Shown here: in pieces, positions 34,373 through 42,836 of the stretch
How the letters are laid out: each line of letters begins with the position of its first letter
Position numbering within the stretch: position 1 is the first letter of the stretch
NCBI GenBank assembly: GCA_903832325.1
Contig: CAILBC010000033.1
Coordinates: forward strand, 1 to 64,000
Direction of reading: 5' to 3'
Source: an uncultured Sphingomonadales bacterium
GTDB taxonomy: Bacteria; Pseudomonadota; Alphaproteobacteria; Sphingomonadales; Sphingomonadaceae
Length of the DNA: 64,000 bases
Notes under the pieces: generated by a model
The model's input: only the letters and a program-made list of their open reading frames with translations
Told to the model about the DNA's origin: nothing
Databases searched by the model: none
Translations under genes and position numbers: made by a program

Positions 34373-35329
34373 ATGACCGACGACTCGCCGGCTGAGGCAG
34401 TGCCCGCCCACGCCGTTCCTCCGCAACGTATCCTGCTGGTGACCGGTGTGCTGGGCGCCGGGAAGACCACCGCGATGCGCGCGCTGGAGGATCTGGGCTG
34501 GGAAGCGATCGATAATTTTCCGATCCGCCTGCTCGATCGGCTGCTCGAAACCGCGCCGACCCATGCCCGGCTCGATGCCGGGGCGCCGATCGCGATCGGG
34601 TTTGATACGCGCACCAGGGGGTTTGATCCGCGCACGATCATCGATCGGGTAAAGCTGCTGTCGGCGCGGCCGGATCTGACCGTGACCACGCTGTTTCTCG
34701 ATTGTGGCGGCGCCGAACTGCAACGGCGGTACAACGAAACGCGCCGGCCCCACCCGATGAGCGAGGACAAGCCGGCGGAAAGCGGCATTGCCGCCGAACG
34801 CGAATTGCTGGAACCGCTGCGCCGTTGGGCGGACGTGGTGCTGACCACCACCGATTTCACCACCAACGATCTGCAACAGGCGATCCGCGACCATTTCCGC
34901 CAGGATACGCCGCCGCGCGCGGTGATCACCGTGAGCAGCTTCGGCTTTTCACGCGGCACCCCGCCGCTGGCCGATCTGGTGTTTGACATGCGGTTTCTGG
35001 CCAACCCCTATTGGGATGAAACCTTGCGCCCGATGACCGGGCGCGATGCGGTGGTGGGGGACTATATCCGCCGCGATGCCGCGTTTGATGAAGCCTTTGC
35101 GCGGATTCGCGATCTGCTGCTGCTGCTGCTTCCGCGGTTTGAAGCGCAAGGCAAGGCCTATGTGAACATTGCCTTTGGCTGTACCGGAGGGAAACACCGT
35201 TCGGTATTCATGGCCGAACAGATCGCTTCCGCCTTGCGCGAAGCGGGTTTTTCTCCCACATTGCTGCATCGCAACCTGGGTTCGCGTGCCGCCGATCTGG
35301 TTGAACTTGGCGGCGGGCGCACCCGGTAA
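34373..35329 (+). CDS. rapZ: RapZ/YvcJ-type nucleotide-binding RNase adapter
   Basis: A 318-residue P-loop protein. N-domain with Walker A GVLGAGKTT (25-33) and DNFP; C-domain with FGFSRGTPPLADLVFDMRFL and the family-specific FGCTGGKHRSVFMAEQI. In E. coli RapZ controls glmS through small RNA decay; in alphaproteobacteria the gene sits with hprK and PTS genes, as here. GTG at 34367 and ATG at 34373 are two codons apart; ATG chosen. The gap from hprK is about 70 bases. Confidence 0.95.
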   Translation: MTDDSPAEAVPAHAVPPQRILLVTGVLGAGKTTAMRALEDLGWEAIDNFPIRLLDRLLETAPTHARLDAGAPIAIGFDTRTRGFDPRTIIDRVKLLSARPDLTVTTLFLDCGGAELQRRYNETRRPHPMSEDKPAESGIAAERELLEPLRRWADVVLTTTDFTTNDLQQAIRDHFRQDTPPRAVITVSSFGFSRGTPPLADLVFDMRFLANPYWDETLRPMTGRDAVVGDYIRRDAAFDEAFARIRDLLLLLLPRFEAQGKAYVNIAFGCTGGKHRSVFMAEQIASALREAGFSPTLLHRNLGSRAADLVELGGGRTR

Positions 35330-35452
35330 CGATATGCAAAATTATGATACTTCAGGTTTTTAGGCGAAGCCGATAACGAAAATGCCGATCGGGGAAGGAT
35401 CGATCCTGAAGCCTGTAGATTCGCGATACGGCGATGTTGTGCCTGTTGCCGA

Positions 35453-35495
35453 CCCCGTGGCCGATGGCAAATGCCATTGCGCCGGTACCACGGGA
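35453..35495 (+). promoter_or_regulatory. Nested hairpin in the leader of the PTS EIIA gene
   Basis: An outer stem CCCGTGG (35454-35460) pairs with CCACGGG (35488-35494) and encloses an inner ATGGC/GCCAT hairpin (35464-35468 with 35473-35477). It sits in the 222-base gap between rapZ and the EIIA gene, about 60 bases before the ATG. It could be a terminator/antiterminator, a structured 5' UTR or part of a small RNA; RapZ being an RNA-binding adapter makes the position notable. Confidence 0.45.
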
Positions 35496-35551
35496 GGTGA
35501 CGAGCCGCGACCGGGCCGGGTGCGCGTCGCCCTTCGGAGCCTTGTTACCCC

Positions 35552-35956
35552 ATGATCGGTCTTATTCTCGTCACCCACGGTGCCCTTGCAGAAGAGTTCA
35601 TCCATGCGATGGAACATGTTGTCGGGCGCCAATCCGATGTGATCGGTGTGTGCATCGGCCCCAATGATGACATGGAAAAGCGTCGCCGCGAAATCGCCGA
35701 TGCGATTCGCCGTGTCGATAGCGGTGAAGGGGTGATCGTGCTGACCGACCTGTTTGGCGGCACGCCGTCGAATCTGGCGATTTCGCTGATGCAGGCGGGC
35801 AAAGTTGAAGTGATTGCGGGGATCAATCTGCCCATGCTGATTCGCCTCGCCAAGGCGCGCAATTGCATGGGGGTGCGCGAAGCGACCGCCGCCGCACGCG
35901 ATGCGGGGCGCAATTACATCACGATCGCTTCCGAATTTCTGGGTCAGGATGCGTGA
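35552..35956 (+). CDS. PTS EIIA component, mannose/fructose type (EIIA-Man)
   Basis: 134 residues. The phospho-accepting His9 lies in LILVTHGALAEEF, followed by DDMEKRRREI and LTDLFGGTPSNLA, the standard EIIA-Man family signatures. There are no EIIB/C/D permease genes nearby, so it is probably a regulatory PTS element receiving phosphate from HPr rather than a sugar transporter part. It is separated by only 3 bases from ptsH. ATG at 35552. Confidence 0.94.
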   Translation: MIGLILVTHGALAEEFIHAMEHVVGRQSDVIGVCIGPNDDMEKRRREIADAIRRVDSGEGVIVLTDLFGGTPSNLAISLMQAGKVEVIAGINLPMLIRLAKARNCMGVREATAAARDAGRNYITIASEFLGQDA

Positions 35957-35959
35957 TCG

Positions 35960-36256
35960 ATGAATGAACAGGCCTATGTTGCGCGCGAACGGGTGACGAT
36001 CGTAAACCAGCGCGGGCTGCACGCGCGCGCCAGCGCGAAATTCGTCAACGCCGTGGCGAAACTGCCCGAAGGGTTTGACGTGACCGTGTCCAAGGACGGG
36101 ACCAGCGCCAATGGCGGATCGATTCTGGGCCTGATGATGCTGGGCGCGGCCAAAGGTGACAGCGTCGATCTGGCGGTGGCGGGCGAAGCGGGCGAGGCTG
36201 ATGCGATCCTGATGAAGCTGGCGGGGCTGATCAAGGACGGCTTTGGCGAAGACTGA
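35960..36256 (+). CDS. ptsH: Phosphocarrier protein HPr
   Basis: 98 residues. The enzyme-I phosphorylation site is His21 in NQRGLHARASAKF and the HprK site is Ser54 in ANGGSILGLMML, so both phospho-states are possible. It is slightly longer at both ends than Bacillus HPr. It links EIIA, HprK and an enzyme I encoded outside the window. Read with the EIIA gene; an rRNA methyltransferase gene follows 15 bases later. Confidence 0.95.
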   Translation: MNEQAYVARERVTIVNQRGLHARASAKFVNAVAKLPEGFDVTVSKDGTSANGGSILGLMMLGAAKGDSVDLAVAGEAGEADAILMKLAGLIKDGFGED

Positions 36257-36271
36257 TTTTTCGGTGACGCC

Positions 36272-37072
36272 ATGACGCGCAAGACCATCACCGGGTTTTC
36301 CAACCCCACGATCAAATTCGTGCGCAGTTTGCGCGACAAAAAGCATCGGCGGCGCGAGGCCCGGTTTCTGGCCGAAGGGCTGCGGCTGCTGACCGATGCG
36401 CGCGAAAGCGGGCGCATTCCCGAATTGCTGCTGATGGCCACGGGCCGTGACGCGCATCCTTTGCTTGATGATCTGGAATTGGCGGTTGTTGCGGCCGGCG
36501 GCGAGGTGATCGAGGTGCCGCTCGACATTCTGGCCAAAGTGACCGGCAAGGACAATCCGCAGAGTGTTTGCGGCGTCTTTGCCGAATGGGATACGGGGCT
36601 TGCCGCCATCGATGCCGCCGCCGCGCCAATCTGGCTGGTGGCGCAGGCGATGCGTGATCCGGGCAATCTGGGCACGCTGCTGCGCACGGCCGATGCGGTG
36701 GGTGCGGGCGGGGTGATCCTGATCGATGATTGCGTCGATCCGTTCAGTGTGGAGGCCGTGCGCGCGAGCATGGGCGCAGTGTTTACGCAGCGGCTGGCGC
36801 AGGCGCGCTGGGGCGATTTCCTGCCCTGGCTGCGCGCCGGGCCGGGCCAACTGGTGGCGGCGTCATTGCGCGATGCGGTGCCTTATCGCGCGGCGGCTTA
36901 TGCTGCGCCGTGCTTTGTGCTGGTTGGCAACGAATCGCGCGGCCTTCCCGAAGAGTATGAAATGGCGTGTGATTTGCGCGTGACCATGCCGATGAAGGGC
37001 CGTGCTGACAGCCTGAATGCCGCGGTGGCAGCAGCCGTGCTGGCCTATGAAGTGCTGGCGGGAATCGAATAG
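36272..37072 (+). CDS. TrmH/SpoU-family RNA 2'-O-methyltransferase
   Basis: A 266-residue RNA ribose methyltransferase. An N-terminal substrate-binding part (FVRSLRDKKHRRREARFLAEG) precedes the SPOUT knot with the three motifs: VAQAMRDPGNLGTLLRTADAVGA, VLVGNESRGLP and VTMPMKGRADSLNAAVAAAV. The last gives the AdoMet-binding trefoil. The exact RNA site is not decidable from sequence. The stop codon is part of a 15-bp tandem triplicate (37061-37105), so the C-terminus has probably been reshaped by duplication. Confidence 0.92.
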   Translation: MTRKTITGFSNPTIKFVRSLRDKKHRRREARFLAEGLRLLTDARESGRIPELLLMATGRDAHPLLDDLELAVVAAGGEVIEVPLDILAKVTGKDNPQSVCGVFAEWDTGLAAIDAAAAPIWLVAQAMRDPGNLGTLLRTADAVGAGGVILIDDCVDPFSVEAVRASMGAVFTQRLAQARWGDFLPWLRAGPGQLVAASLRDAVPYRAAAYAAPCFVLVGNESRGLPEEYEMACDLRVTMPMKGRADSLNAAVAAAVLAYEVLAGIE

Positions 37073-37105
37073 GCGGGGATCAAATAGGCTGGAATCAAAT
37101 AGGCT
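37061..37105. repeat. 15-bp tandem repeat at the methyltransferase stop
   Basis: GGAATCGAATAGGCG, GGGATCAAATAGGCT and GGAATCAAATAGGCT at 37061, 37076 and 37091. The first unit contains the TAG stop codon, so the later units repeat the stop in frame. Confidence 0.85.
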
Positions 37106-37115
37106 GGGATCTGGC

Positions 37116-37850
37116 TCAGGCCGCGGCGGCGATGCGGTTGCGGCCTTCATCCTTGGCGCGATACATTGCCATGTCGGCGCGGTGCAGGATGTCCTTCAGG
37201 TTTTCGGCCGGGGTCCGTTCGATCGCCAGGCCCAGGCTGACGGTTACGCCATGGGCCCGGCCATCGACGACATAAGCGGTTGATCGCGCCACGTGCGACC
37301 TTACACGTTCGGTGAGTGCGAGGGCATCGGCCGCGCTGGTGCGTGGCAGATAGAGCCCGAATTCCTCGCCCCCGATCCGGCCCAGCAGATCATCGGCGCG
37401 GACCGCCTCGCGCAGCAGGCGCGCGATCTGGCGCAGCGCTTCGTCACCGGTTTCGTGCCCGTGGCGATCGTTGATCCCTTTGAAATGGTCGACATCGATC
37501 AGCACCAGCCAGCCCGCCGTGCCGGCTGCGCGCAATTCGCCGATTCGCCCCAGAAACGCTCCGCGGTTCAGCACGCCGGTCATCGGATCGTGCTCGGCCG
37601 CGATCTTGAGCTGGGCGTGGGTCTGCTGCAATTCGGTATAGAGTTGGTGCAGGCGGTCACTTTGACGGACGAGATGCCCGGAAATCGCCGCGCTGAGAAT
37701 CAGCGGGCACATTGTCGCCACGCACCAATAAACCAGCGGCACCGGAATGCCCGAAACGAGCGTGACGCATTCGAGGCAGACAAGCGTCAACCCGATGGAA
37801 ATGCCGACAGAGCGGGCGATGCGGAAACGCGGAGTCATACCTGGGACCAT
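37116..37850 (-). CDS. Membrane diguanylate cyclase (GGDEF)
   Basis: 244 residues. Two predicted membrane segments (about 13-35 and 41-60), a coiled linker, and a GGDEF domain with active site GGEEF, metal site LIDVDHFKGIND and an RxxD inhibitory site (RADD) five residues before GGEEF. It should make cyclic-di-GMP and be feedback-inhibited by it. Start ATG at 37850, or 37838 in frame. It stands alone, convergent with the methyltransferase gene. Confidence 0.94.
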   Translation of the reverse strand: MVPGMTPRFRIARSVGISIGLTLVCLECVTLVSGIPVPLVYWCVATMCPLILSAAISGHLVRQSDRLHQLYTELQQTHAQLKIAAEHDPMTGVLNRGAFLGRIGELRAAGTAGWLVLIDVDHFKGINDRHGHETGDEALRQIARLLREAVRADDLLGRIGGEEFGLYLPRTSAADALALTERVRSHVARSTAYVVDGRAHGVTVSLGLAIERTPAENLKDILHRADMAMYRAKDEGRNRIAAAA

Positions 37851-37928
37851 GCAGCCCCGACCCTTGTTGAATGCTTAACAGATTGCTTGTGCGCAAGACT
37901 GCGATGACGTTTCGTTGAAATTGCCTGC

Positions 37929-37966
37929 GCCGTCACCCCGGGCTTGACCCGGGGTCCCGCTTTTTT
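37929..37966. repeat. Palindromic repeat element, forward copy
   Basis: GCCGTCACCCCGGGCTTGAC followed by CCGGGGTCCCGC and six T. ACCCCGGG and CCCGGGGT form an 8-bp stem with a CTTGA loop. The inverted copy is at 38177 and a shorter relative at 2418. I believe this type is common in alphaproteobacterial genomes. With the T-run it could terminate plus-strand transcription. Confidence 0.75.
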
Positions 37967-38176
37967 CCTTTTCTGAGACGGACCGCGATTTGTGCGGCGA
38001 CGGCTCGGTTGGCATCGACTGATATGAGCGCAGCGCGGCGATACTACAGATGCCTGCATTGCGCATGAAAAACGGATAAAACGGTGACGGCGAGAATGGA
38101 CGTTTGCGTTTTTTGAGAAAATCAACCCGGATTGGCTAGGTCTTTTTGGCCGACTTGTGCTGCATAAAAAGCAAAC

Positions 38177-38210
38177 AAGCGGGACCCCGGGTCAGGCCCG
38201 GGGCGACGGC
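38177..38210. repeat. Palindromic repeat element, inverted copy
   Basis: The reverse complement of the 37929 element with two substitutions (AAGCGGGACCCCGGGTCAGG then CCCGGGGCGACGGC). It lies 12 bases after the rmuC stop and may terminate rmuC. Confidence 0.75.
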
Positions 38211-38222
38211 ATGGTGGTAAGG

Positions 38223-39698
38223 TTATTCATCAGCGATGCGGTCAGAATATCGCGGCAACATTTCAACTTGCGGGATATCCTCGGATACTGCGCGCTTGCC
38301 AATTTTGATGTGCTTTTCACTCAATCTGCGTGCCCTGCTCATTACATTGCCGTCGTAGGTGCGCGAAAAATCGTTAAAGCTGTTGACTGCACGGCCCAGA
38401 TGGACACCAGTCTTCATTAGGTCGTCCTGCGTCTTTGCAAGGCTGTCGTACAGATCGGCAGCAAGTTTGCCGATTTCCTGAGCCTCCTTGGTCAATCCTT
38501 CCTGCTGCCAAACCTGCGCTACAGTGCGTGCGATTGCGACAAGGTTCGTGGGGCTGGCCAGCAACACGCGGCGTTCAAACGCGAAATCCCATAGAGTGGG
38601 GTCATATTCCAGTGCGGCAGCGATGAAGTGTTCACCCGGAACGAACATGAGAACATAGTCTGGAGCATTTTCGAACTGGCTTTGGTAGCCTTTTGCGCTG
38701 AGTGCTTGAATATGTGTGCGCATCGAAGCGAGATGTTTTTCAAGGTGCTCGAGGCGCGTCTTTTCGTCGGTCGCCTCGAACGCGTCCTGATAGGCGTTGA
38801 GCGAGACTTTGGCATCGATCACCAGCAGCTTGTTGCCGGGAATGCGCACGATGGCATCGGGGCGCAGGCGGCCTTCTTCGGTGTTGACCGACTGTTCGGT
38901 CACGAAATCGGTGTGTTCGGACAGGCCGCATTGTTCGAGCACGTTGCGCAGTTGCAGTTCGCCCCAGCGGCCGCGCGTCTTGGGCCCGTTGCGCAGCGAA
39001 TTGCCCAGTTGCGCGGCGGCACTGCGCACCGCTTCTTGCCCGTCGCGCATCGACTGGATCAGCCCGGTCAGGTTGCCAAAGGCATCGACGCGGTCTTTTT
39101 CCAGTTTGCCGACCTGATCCTCATAGGCTTTCAGCCGCTCGCCTACCGGTGCGAGCAGGGTGTTGAGCCGTTCGGCCTGGGTCTTTTCGCTTTCTTCGAA
39201 GCGGGCGTTGGCGCGGGTGAGGAAGGCGTCCTGCGCCTGGGCGAGCACTTTGCTGCCGGCGTTTTCGAATTCCTTGCGCAGTTCGACTTGCGCGGTCAGC
39301 AGCAGGCGCTTTTGCTCGTCAAAATTGGCAGCATCGGCCTTCAACCGGGCGAGATCGGCCGCCAATGCTTCACGCGCGCCGCGCGTTTCGGCCAGTTCGG
39401 CGCGCAGGCGATCGGCCTCTGCCGCGCGCGCCTCTGCGCCGGCAAGACGCGGGGCGAGCGAATCGCGATCGCGGCGCACGTTGGCGAGTTCGGCGGTCAG
39501 CGTGTCGACCTGCTTTGCTCGCTCGGACATGCCGGCGAGGTCGATCGTCATCGATTTGAGCGTGGCCTCATGCGCGTCGGCGCGGCTGCGCCATTCCGCG
39601 GCGGGGCGGTTGCCCAGAACCCAGCCGAGCACCCCGCCGAGAACCAGGCCCAGACCCAGCGCCGCCACGGCGAGCACGGCAAGCATCAGCGAATCCAC
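38223..39698 (-). CDS. rmuC: DNA recombination protein RmuC
   Basis: 491 residues. A single N-terminal membrane helix (about 5-28), a long coiled-coil region (35-190), then the RmuC nuclease-like core: GRWGELQLRNVLEQCGL, RPDAIVRIPGNKLLVIDAKVSLNAY, YVLMFVPGEHFIAAAL and LLASPTNLVAIARTVA. Thought to limit inversions and act in DNA end processing. GTG start with AAGGG upstream. The codons after about residue 310 (38223 to about 38760) use clearly more A/T than the first part, as though the 3' half came from a different strain. Upstream neighbour is def. Confidence 0.95.
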   Translation of the reverse strand: MDSLMLAVLAVAALGLGLVLGGVLGWVLGNRPAAEWRSRADAHEATLKSMTIDLAGMSERAKQVDTLTAELANVRRDRDSLAPRLAGAEARAAEADRLRAELAETRGAREALAADLARLKADAANFDEQKRLLLTAQVELRKEFENAGSKVLAQAQDAFLTRANARFEESEKTQAERLNTLLAPVGERLKAYEDQVGKLEKDRVDAFGNLTGLIQSMRDGQEAVRSAAAQLGNSLRNGPKTRGRWGELQLRNVLEQCGLSEHTDFVTEQSVNTEEGRLRPDAIVRIPGNKLLVIDAKVSLNAYQDAFEATDEKTRLEHLEKHLASMRTHIQALSAKGYQSQFENAPDYVLMFVPGEHFIAAALEYDPTLWDFAFERRVLLASPTNLVAIARTVAQVWQQEGLTKEAQEIGKLAADLYDSLAKTQDDLMKTGVHLGRAVNSFNDFSRTYDGNVMSRARRLSEKHIKIGKRAVSEDIPQVEMLPRYSDRIADE

Positions 39699-39757
39699 TC
39701 AGGGCACCCTTTCAATCACGGAACGAACCGTGAACTTATCGGGTGTGTTGCCCGCGA

Positions 39758-40327
39758 TCAAGCCGCGCGGCGGATCTTTTCCAGCTTCTTGAGCACCATG
39801 CCGCGTTTCAGCCGCGACAGATGGTCGATGAACAGGATGCCTTCGAGATGGTCCATCTCGTGCTGCAGGCAGGTGGCGAGCAGATCGTCGATATCGGCTT
39901 CGTGCACGGTGCCGTCGAGATCCTGCCAGCGCGCATGGATCGCGGCGGGGCGGGTGACATCGGCATAGATTTCGGGGACCGACAGGCACCCTTCGCTATA
40001 GACCGAAAGCTCTTCCGATCGGGGAGTCAGCACCGGGTTGATGAACACCCGGGGTTCTTTCTTGACCGGCTGGTGGCTGTGGCTGTGGCCGCCGTGCGCG
40101 GTGCACTCTTCGGGTTCGGCATCGGGATCTTCGGGTTGCAGATCGATCACCAGCACGCGCAGCGGCACGCCGATCTGGATCGCCGCCAGGCCGATGCCGG
40201 GGGCATCGTACATGGTGTCGAACATGTCGGTCACCAGATCGCGCAGCGCCTGGTCAAAGGTTTCAACCGGTTTCGACACCTGCTTCAGCCGGGCGTCGGG
40301 AACTTCGATGATTTCGCGGATAGCCAT
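39758..40327 (-). CDS. def: Peptide deformylase with His-rich insertion
   Basis: Removes the formyl group from nascent proteins. The 189-residue product has motif 1 GIGLAAIQIG (44-53), motif 2 EGCLSVPE with Cys114 and motif 3 HEMDHLEG with His156 and His160, giving the metal site. Between motifs 1 and 2 it carries a loop of about a dozen residues, CTAHGGHSHSHQ (75-86), that E. coli Def lacks and that could bind metal. ATG at 40327. Formylation (fmt) and deformylation genes lie on either side of recR here. Confidence 0.95.
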   Translation of the reverse strand: MAIREIIEVPDARLKQVSKPVETFDQALRDLVTDMFDTMYDAPGIGLAAIQIGVPLRVLVIDLQPEDPDAEPEECTAHGGHSHSHQPVKKEPRVFINPVLTPRSEELSVYSEGCLSVPEIYADVTRPAAIHARWQDLDGTVHEADIDDLLATCLQHEMDHLEGILFIDHLSRLKRGMVLKKLEKIRRAA

Positions 40328-40388
40328 CGGCCCAAGATAATCGGCCCGTTGCCCCGACGCAAGGGCCGCAAACGGTGAACCTGTTCCC

Positions 40389-40448
40389 GATCAGCCCACC
40401 GATCAGCCCACCGATCAGCCCACCGATCAGCCCACCGATCAGCCCACC
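40389..40448. repeat. 12-bp tandem repeat, five perfect copies
   Basis: GATCAGCCCACC five times without a mismatch (40389-40448). It starts beyond the recR stop and covers the last codons: each unit, read on the minus strand in the recR frame, contains a TGA, so recR ends in the first one met. Confidence 0.95.
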
Positions 40449-41035
40449 GGGCGGCGCGCACGCAGCGCCTGCGCCAGTGTGCCTTCATCCAGATAATCGA
40501 GCTCGCCCCCCACCGGCAGGCCATGCGCGAGCTGGGTCAGGCGCACGGCATGGCCCTCCAGCCGTTCGGCAAGGTAATGCGCGGTGGTCTGCCCCTCCAG
40601 CGTGGCATTCATGGCCAGCACGACTTCATCGATGCCGCCTTTTGCCACCCGGTCGATCAGGCGGGCAATGTTCAGGTCTTCGGGTCGCACGCCATCGAGG
40701 GCCGAAAGCCGCCCGCCGAGCACGTGATAGCGCCCGGTGAACAGCCGCGCGCGGTCGAGCGCCCACAGATCTGCCACATCCTCCACCACGCACAGCGCGC
40801 GGGCATCGCGGCGCGGATCGGCGCAGATGCTGCACGGGCTGGTGGTATCGACATTGCCGCAGACCGGGCATTCGACCAGATGATCGCGCACGTGGACAAG
40901 CGCCTCTACCAGCCCGGTCAGCGCGGATTCGCGCCGTTTGATCAGCCACAGCACCGCGCGCCGCGCCGAACGCGGGCCCAGCCCCGGCAGCCGGGCCAGC
41001 GCGCCGGCCAATGCCTCGATCTCTTGTGATGCCAT
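40439..41035 (-). CDS. recR: Recombination mediator protein RecR
   Basis: 198 residues. A helix-hairpin-helix N-terminus ([16 protein letters not shown]), the four-cysteine zinc finger (Cys56, 59, 68, 71) and the Toprim domain ([31 protein letters not shown]) are all present. Acts with RecO/RecF in loading RecA. ATG at 41035; the open frame above it crosses an intergenic palindrome. The last codons lie inside a 12-bp tandem array. Divergent from fmt. Confidence 0.96.
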   Translation of the reverse strand: MASQEIEALAGALARLPGLGPRSARRAVLWLIKRRESALTGLVEALVHVRDHLVECPVCGNVDTTSPCSICADPRRDARALCVVEDVADLWALDRARLFTGRYHVLGGRLSALDGVRPEDLNIARLIDRVAKGGIDEVVLAMNATLEGQTTAHYLAERLEGHAVRLTQLAHGLPVGGELDYLDEGTLAQALRARRPVG

Positions 41036-41050
41036 GGTGGCAGCGATAGA

Positions 41051-41096
41051 GCATTGCGCAAAAAAGTGGGAACCGGTTTTTTGCTTTTCGCGATGC
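41051..41096. repeat. Palindromic repeat between recR and fmt
   Basis: GCAAAAAAGTGGGAACCGGT followed by TTTTTGC: near-symmetric A-run/T-run arms around GTGGGAACCGG, extended by GCATTGCG/CGCGATGC flanks. Elements with AAAGTGGGAACCGGTTT cores are, as I recall, widespread in alphaproteobacterial genomes. It occupies most of the 103-base divergent promoter space. Confidence 0.7.
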
Positions 41097-41138
41097 GACA
41101 ATAATGCTTTGCCGATCCCCGAAAACGAAAGGGCAAAG

Positions 41139-42047
41139 ATGCGGCTGGTCTTCATGGGTACCCCGGATTTTGCGGTGCCGACGTTGCACGCGCTGATTGC
41201 CGCCGGGCACGAGGTTGTCGCGGTTTACAGCCAGCCGCCGCGTCCGGCGGGGCGCGGGCACAAGCTGCAACCATCGCCGGTGCATCGCGCGGCGCAAGCG
41301 GCAGGGATTGCGGTGCTGACCCCGGCCAGCCTGAAAAGTGCGGAGGAACAGGCCGCCTTTGCCGCGCATCGCGCCGATGTGGCGGTGGTTGCCGCCTATG
41401 GCCTGATCCTGCCGCGCGCGGTGCTGGATGCGCCCGGGCACGGGTGCCTGAACGTGCACGGGTCGATCCTGCCGCGCTGGCGCGGGGCGGCGCCGGTGCA
41501 GCGCGCGATTCTGGCGGGCGATGAAGCAACCGGGGTGACGATCATGCAGATGGAGGCGGGGCTGGATACCGGCCCGATGCGCCTGATCGTGCGGACCCCC
41601 GTGGCGGGCAAGACCACCGGCGAATTGACCGCCGAACTGGCCGAACTGGGCGCGCGGGCGATGGTGGCGGTGCTTTCCGACATGGCCGCGCATCCGCCCG
41701 TGCCGCAGCCCGATGATGGCGTGACGTATGCGGCCAAGATCGACAAGGCCGAAAGCCGGCTGGATTTCGCGCGGCCTGCGCCCATGCTGGAACGCCAGGT
41801 GCGCGCCTTTGCGCCTGCGCCGGGGGCCTTTTTCGAGATGGCGGGGGAGCGGTACCGCGTTCTGGCGGCGCAAGTGGCCGATCATGGCCAGGATGCCGAG
41901 CCCGGCACGGTGATCGATGACCGCCTGACAATTGCCTGTGGCAGCGGCGCGCTGCGCCCCACGCTGGTGCAGCGCGCCGGGCGCCCGGCGATGGCGGTGG
42001 AGGCGCTGTTGCGCGGTTATCCCGTTCCCGCCGGCACGAGGATCTAG
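41139..42047 (+). CDS. fmt: Methionyl-tRNA formyltransferase
   Basis: Formylates initiator Met-tRNA. The 302-residue product has [18 protein letters not shown], the formyl-donor site [18 protein letters not shown] and [10 protein letters not shown], with the C-terminal tRNA-binding domain. ATG at 41139 with purine-rich AAAGGG upstream. Three bases separate it from truA, so they form an operon with the oxidoreductase gene that follows. Confidence 0.97.
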   Translation: MRLVFMGTPDFAVPTLHALIAAGHEVVAVYSQPPRPAGRGHKLQPSPVHRAAQAAGIAVLTPASLKSAEEQAAFAAHRADVAVVAAYGLILPRAVLDAPGHGCLNVHGSILPRWRGAAPVQRAILAGDEATGVTIMQMEAGLDTGPMRLIVRTPVAGKTTGELTAELAELGARAMVAVLSDMAAHPPVPQPDDGVTYAAKIDKAESRLDFARPAPMLERQVRAFAPAPGAFFEMAGERYRVLAAQVADHGQDAEPGTVIDDRLTIACGSGALRPTLVQRAGRPAMAVEALLRGYPVPAGTRI

Positions 42048-42050
42048 CGC

Positions 42051-42836
42051 GTGCCGCGTTTTGCCCTGACTCTGGAATGGGATGGCACCCCGTTCATGGG
42101 GTTTCAGCGCCAGCCGCACGGACCGTCGGTGCAGGCGGCGATCGAGGCCGCGTTGGGCGCGGTGACGCAGGAAACGGTGGCGCTCCATGCGGCGGGGCGG
42201 ACCGATACCGGCGTGCATGCACGCGCGATGCGGGCCCATTTCGATCTGACGCGGCCGTTTGATGCGTTCCGCCTGGGTGAGGCGATCAACGCGCTGGTAA
42301 AGCCGCAGCCGATTGCCGTGCTCGATTGCCGCGCAGTGGCCGATGACTGGCATGCGCGGTTTTCGTGCACCGGGCGCGCTTATGAATACCGCATCATCAA
42401 CCGCCGCGCGCCGCTGACGCTGGAGGCGCGGCGGGCCTGGCGCATCATGAAGCCGCTGGATGCCGATGCGATGCACCATGCCGCGCAAGTGCTGGTGGGA
42501 TGCCACGATTTCACCACGTTCCGGTCGGTGCATTGCCAGTCGGCCAGCCCGGTCAAGACGCTGGACCGGCTGGACGTGCGGCGCGAAGGCGATGAAGTGC
42601 TGGTCATGGCCGCGGCGCGCAGTTTTCTGCATCACCAGGTGCGATCGATGGTCGGCTGCCTGGCGCTGGTCGGGCAGGGGCAATGGTGCCGCGATGATCT
42701 TGTTGCGGCACTGGCCGCCAAAGACCGTTGCAAACTGGGACTTAATGCGCCACCCGATGGGCTCTATTTCATGCACGCGACATATCCGGGAGAGAGTGAC
42801 CATGGTTTCCAACAGGCAACTGGTATCGACGCTTGA
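42051..42836 (+). CDS. truA: tRNA pseudouridine(38-40) synthase
   Basis: 261 residues. Catalytic Asp52 in [13 protein letters not shown], plus [26 protein letters not shown] and [14 protein letters not shown] start 3 bases after fmt. Its 3' end overlaps the next gene by 35 bases in a different frame, so the last dozen residues (after YPGES) may be under little constraint. Confidence 0.97.
   Translation: MPRFALTLEWDGTPFMGFQRQPHGPSVQAAIEAALGAVTQETVALHAAGRTDTGVHARAMRAHFDLTRPFDAFRLGEAINALVKPQPIAVLDCRAVADDWHARFSCTGRAYEYRIINRRAPLTLEARRAWRIMKPLDADAMHHAAQVLVGCHDFTTFRSVHCQSASPVKTLDRLDVRREGDEVLVMAAARSFLHHQVRSMVGCLALVGQGQWCRDDLVAALAAKDRCKLGLNAPPDGLYFMHATYPGESDHGFQQATGIDA

Larger units (their letters stand above)
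37851..38222. other. Low-GC intergenic region with a pair of palindromic repeats
   Basis: No gene in 372 bases. It contains two copies of a palindromic repeat in opposite orientation (37929-37966 and 38177-38210), and the DNA between is AT-richer than most of the window. The same base composition continues into the 3' half of rmuC. Confidence 0.65.

Noticed and set aside
32828..34894. Long minus-strand frame opposite chvG, hprK and rapZ
   Set aside because: All three plus-strand genes have intact motifs; the antisense translation is low-complexity.
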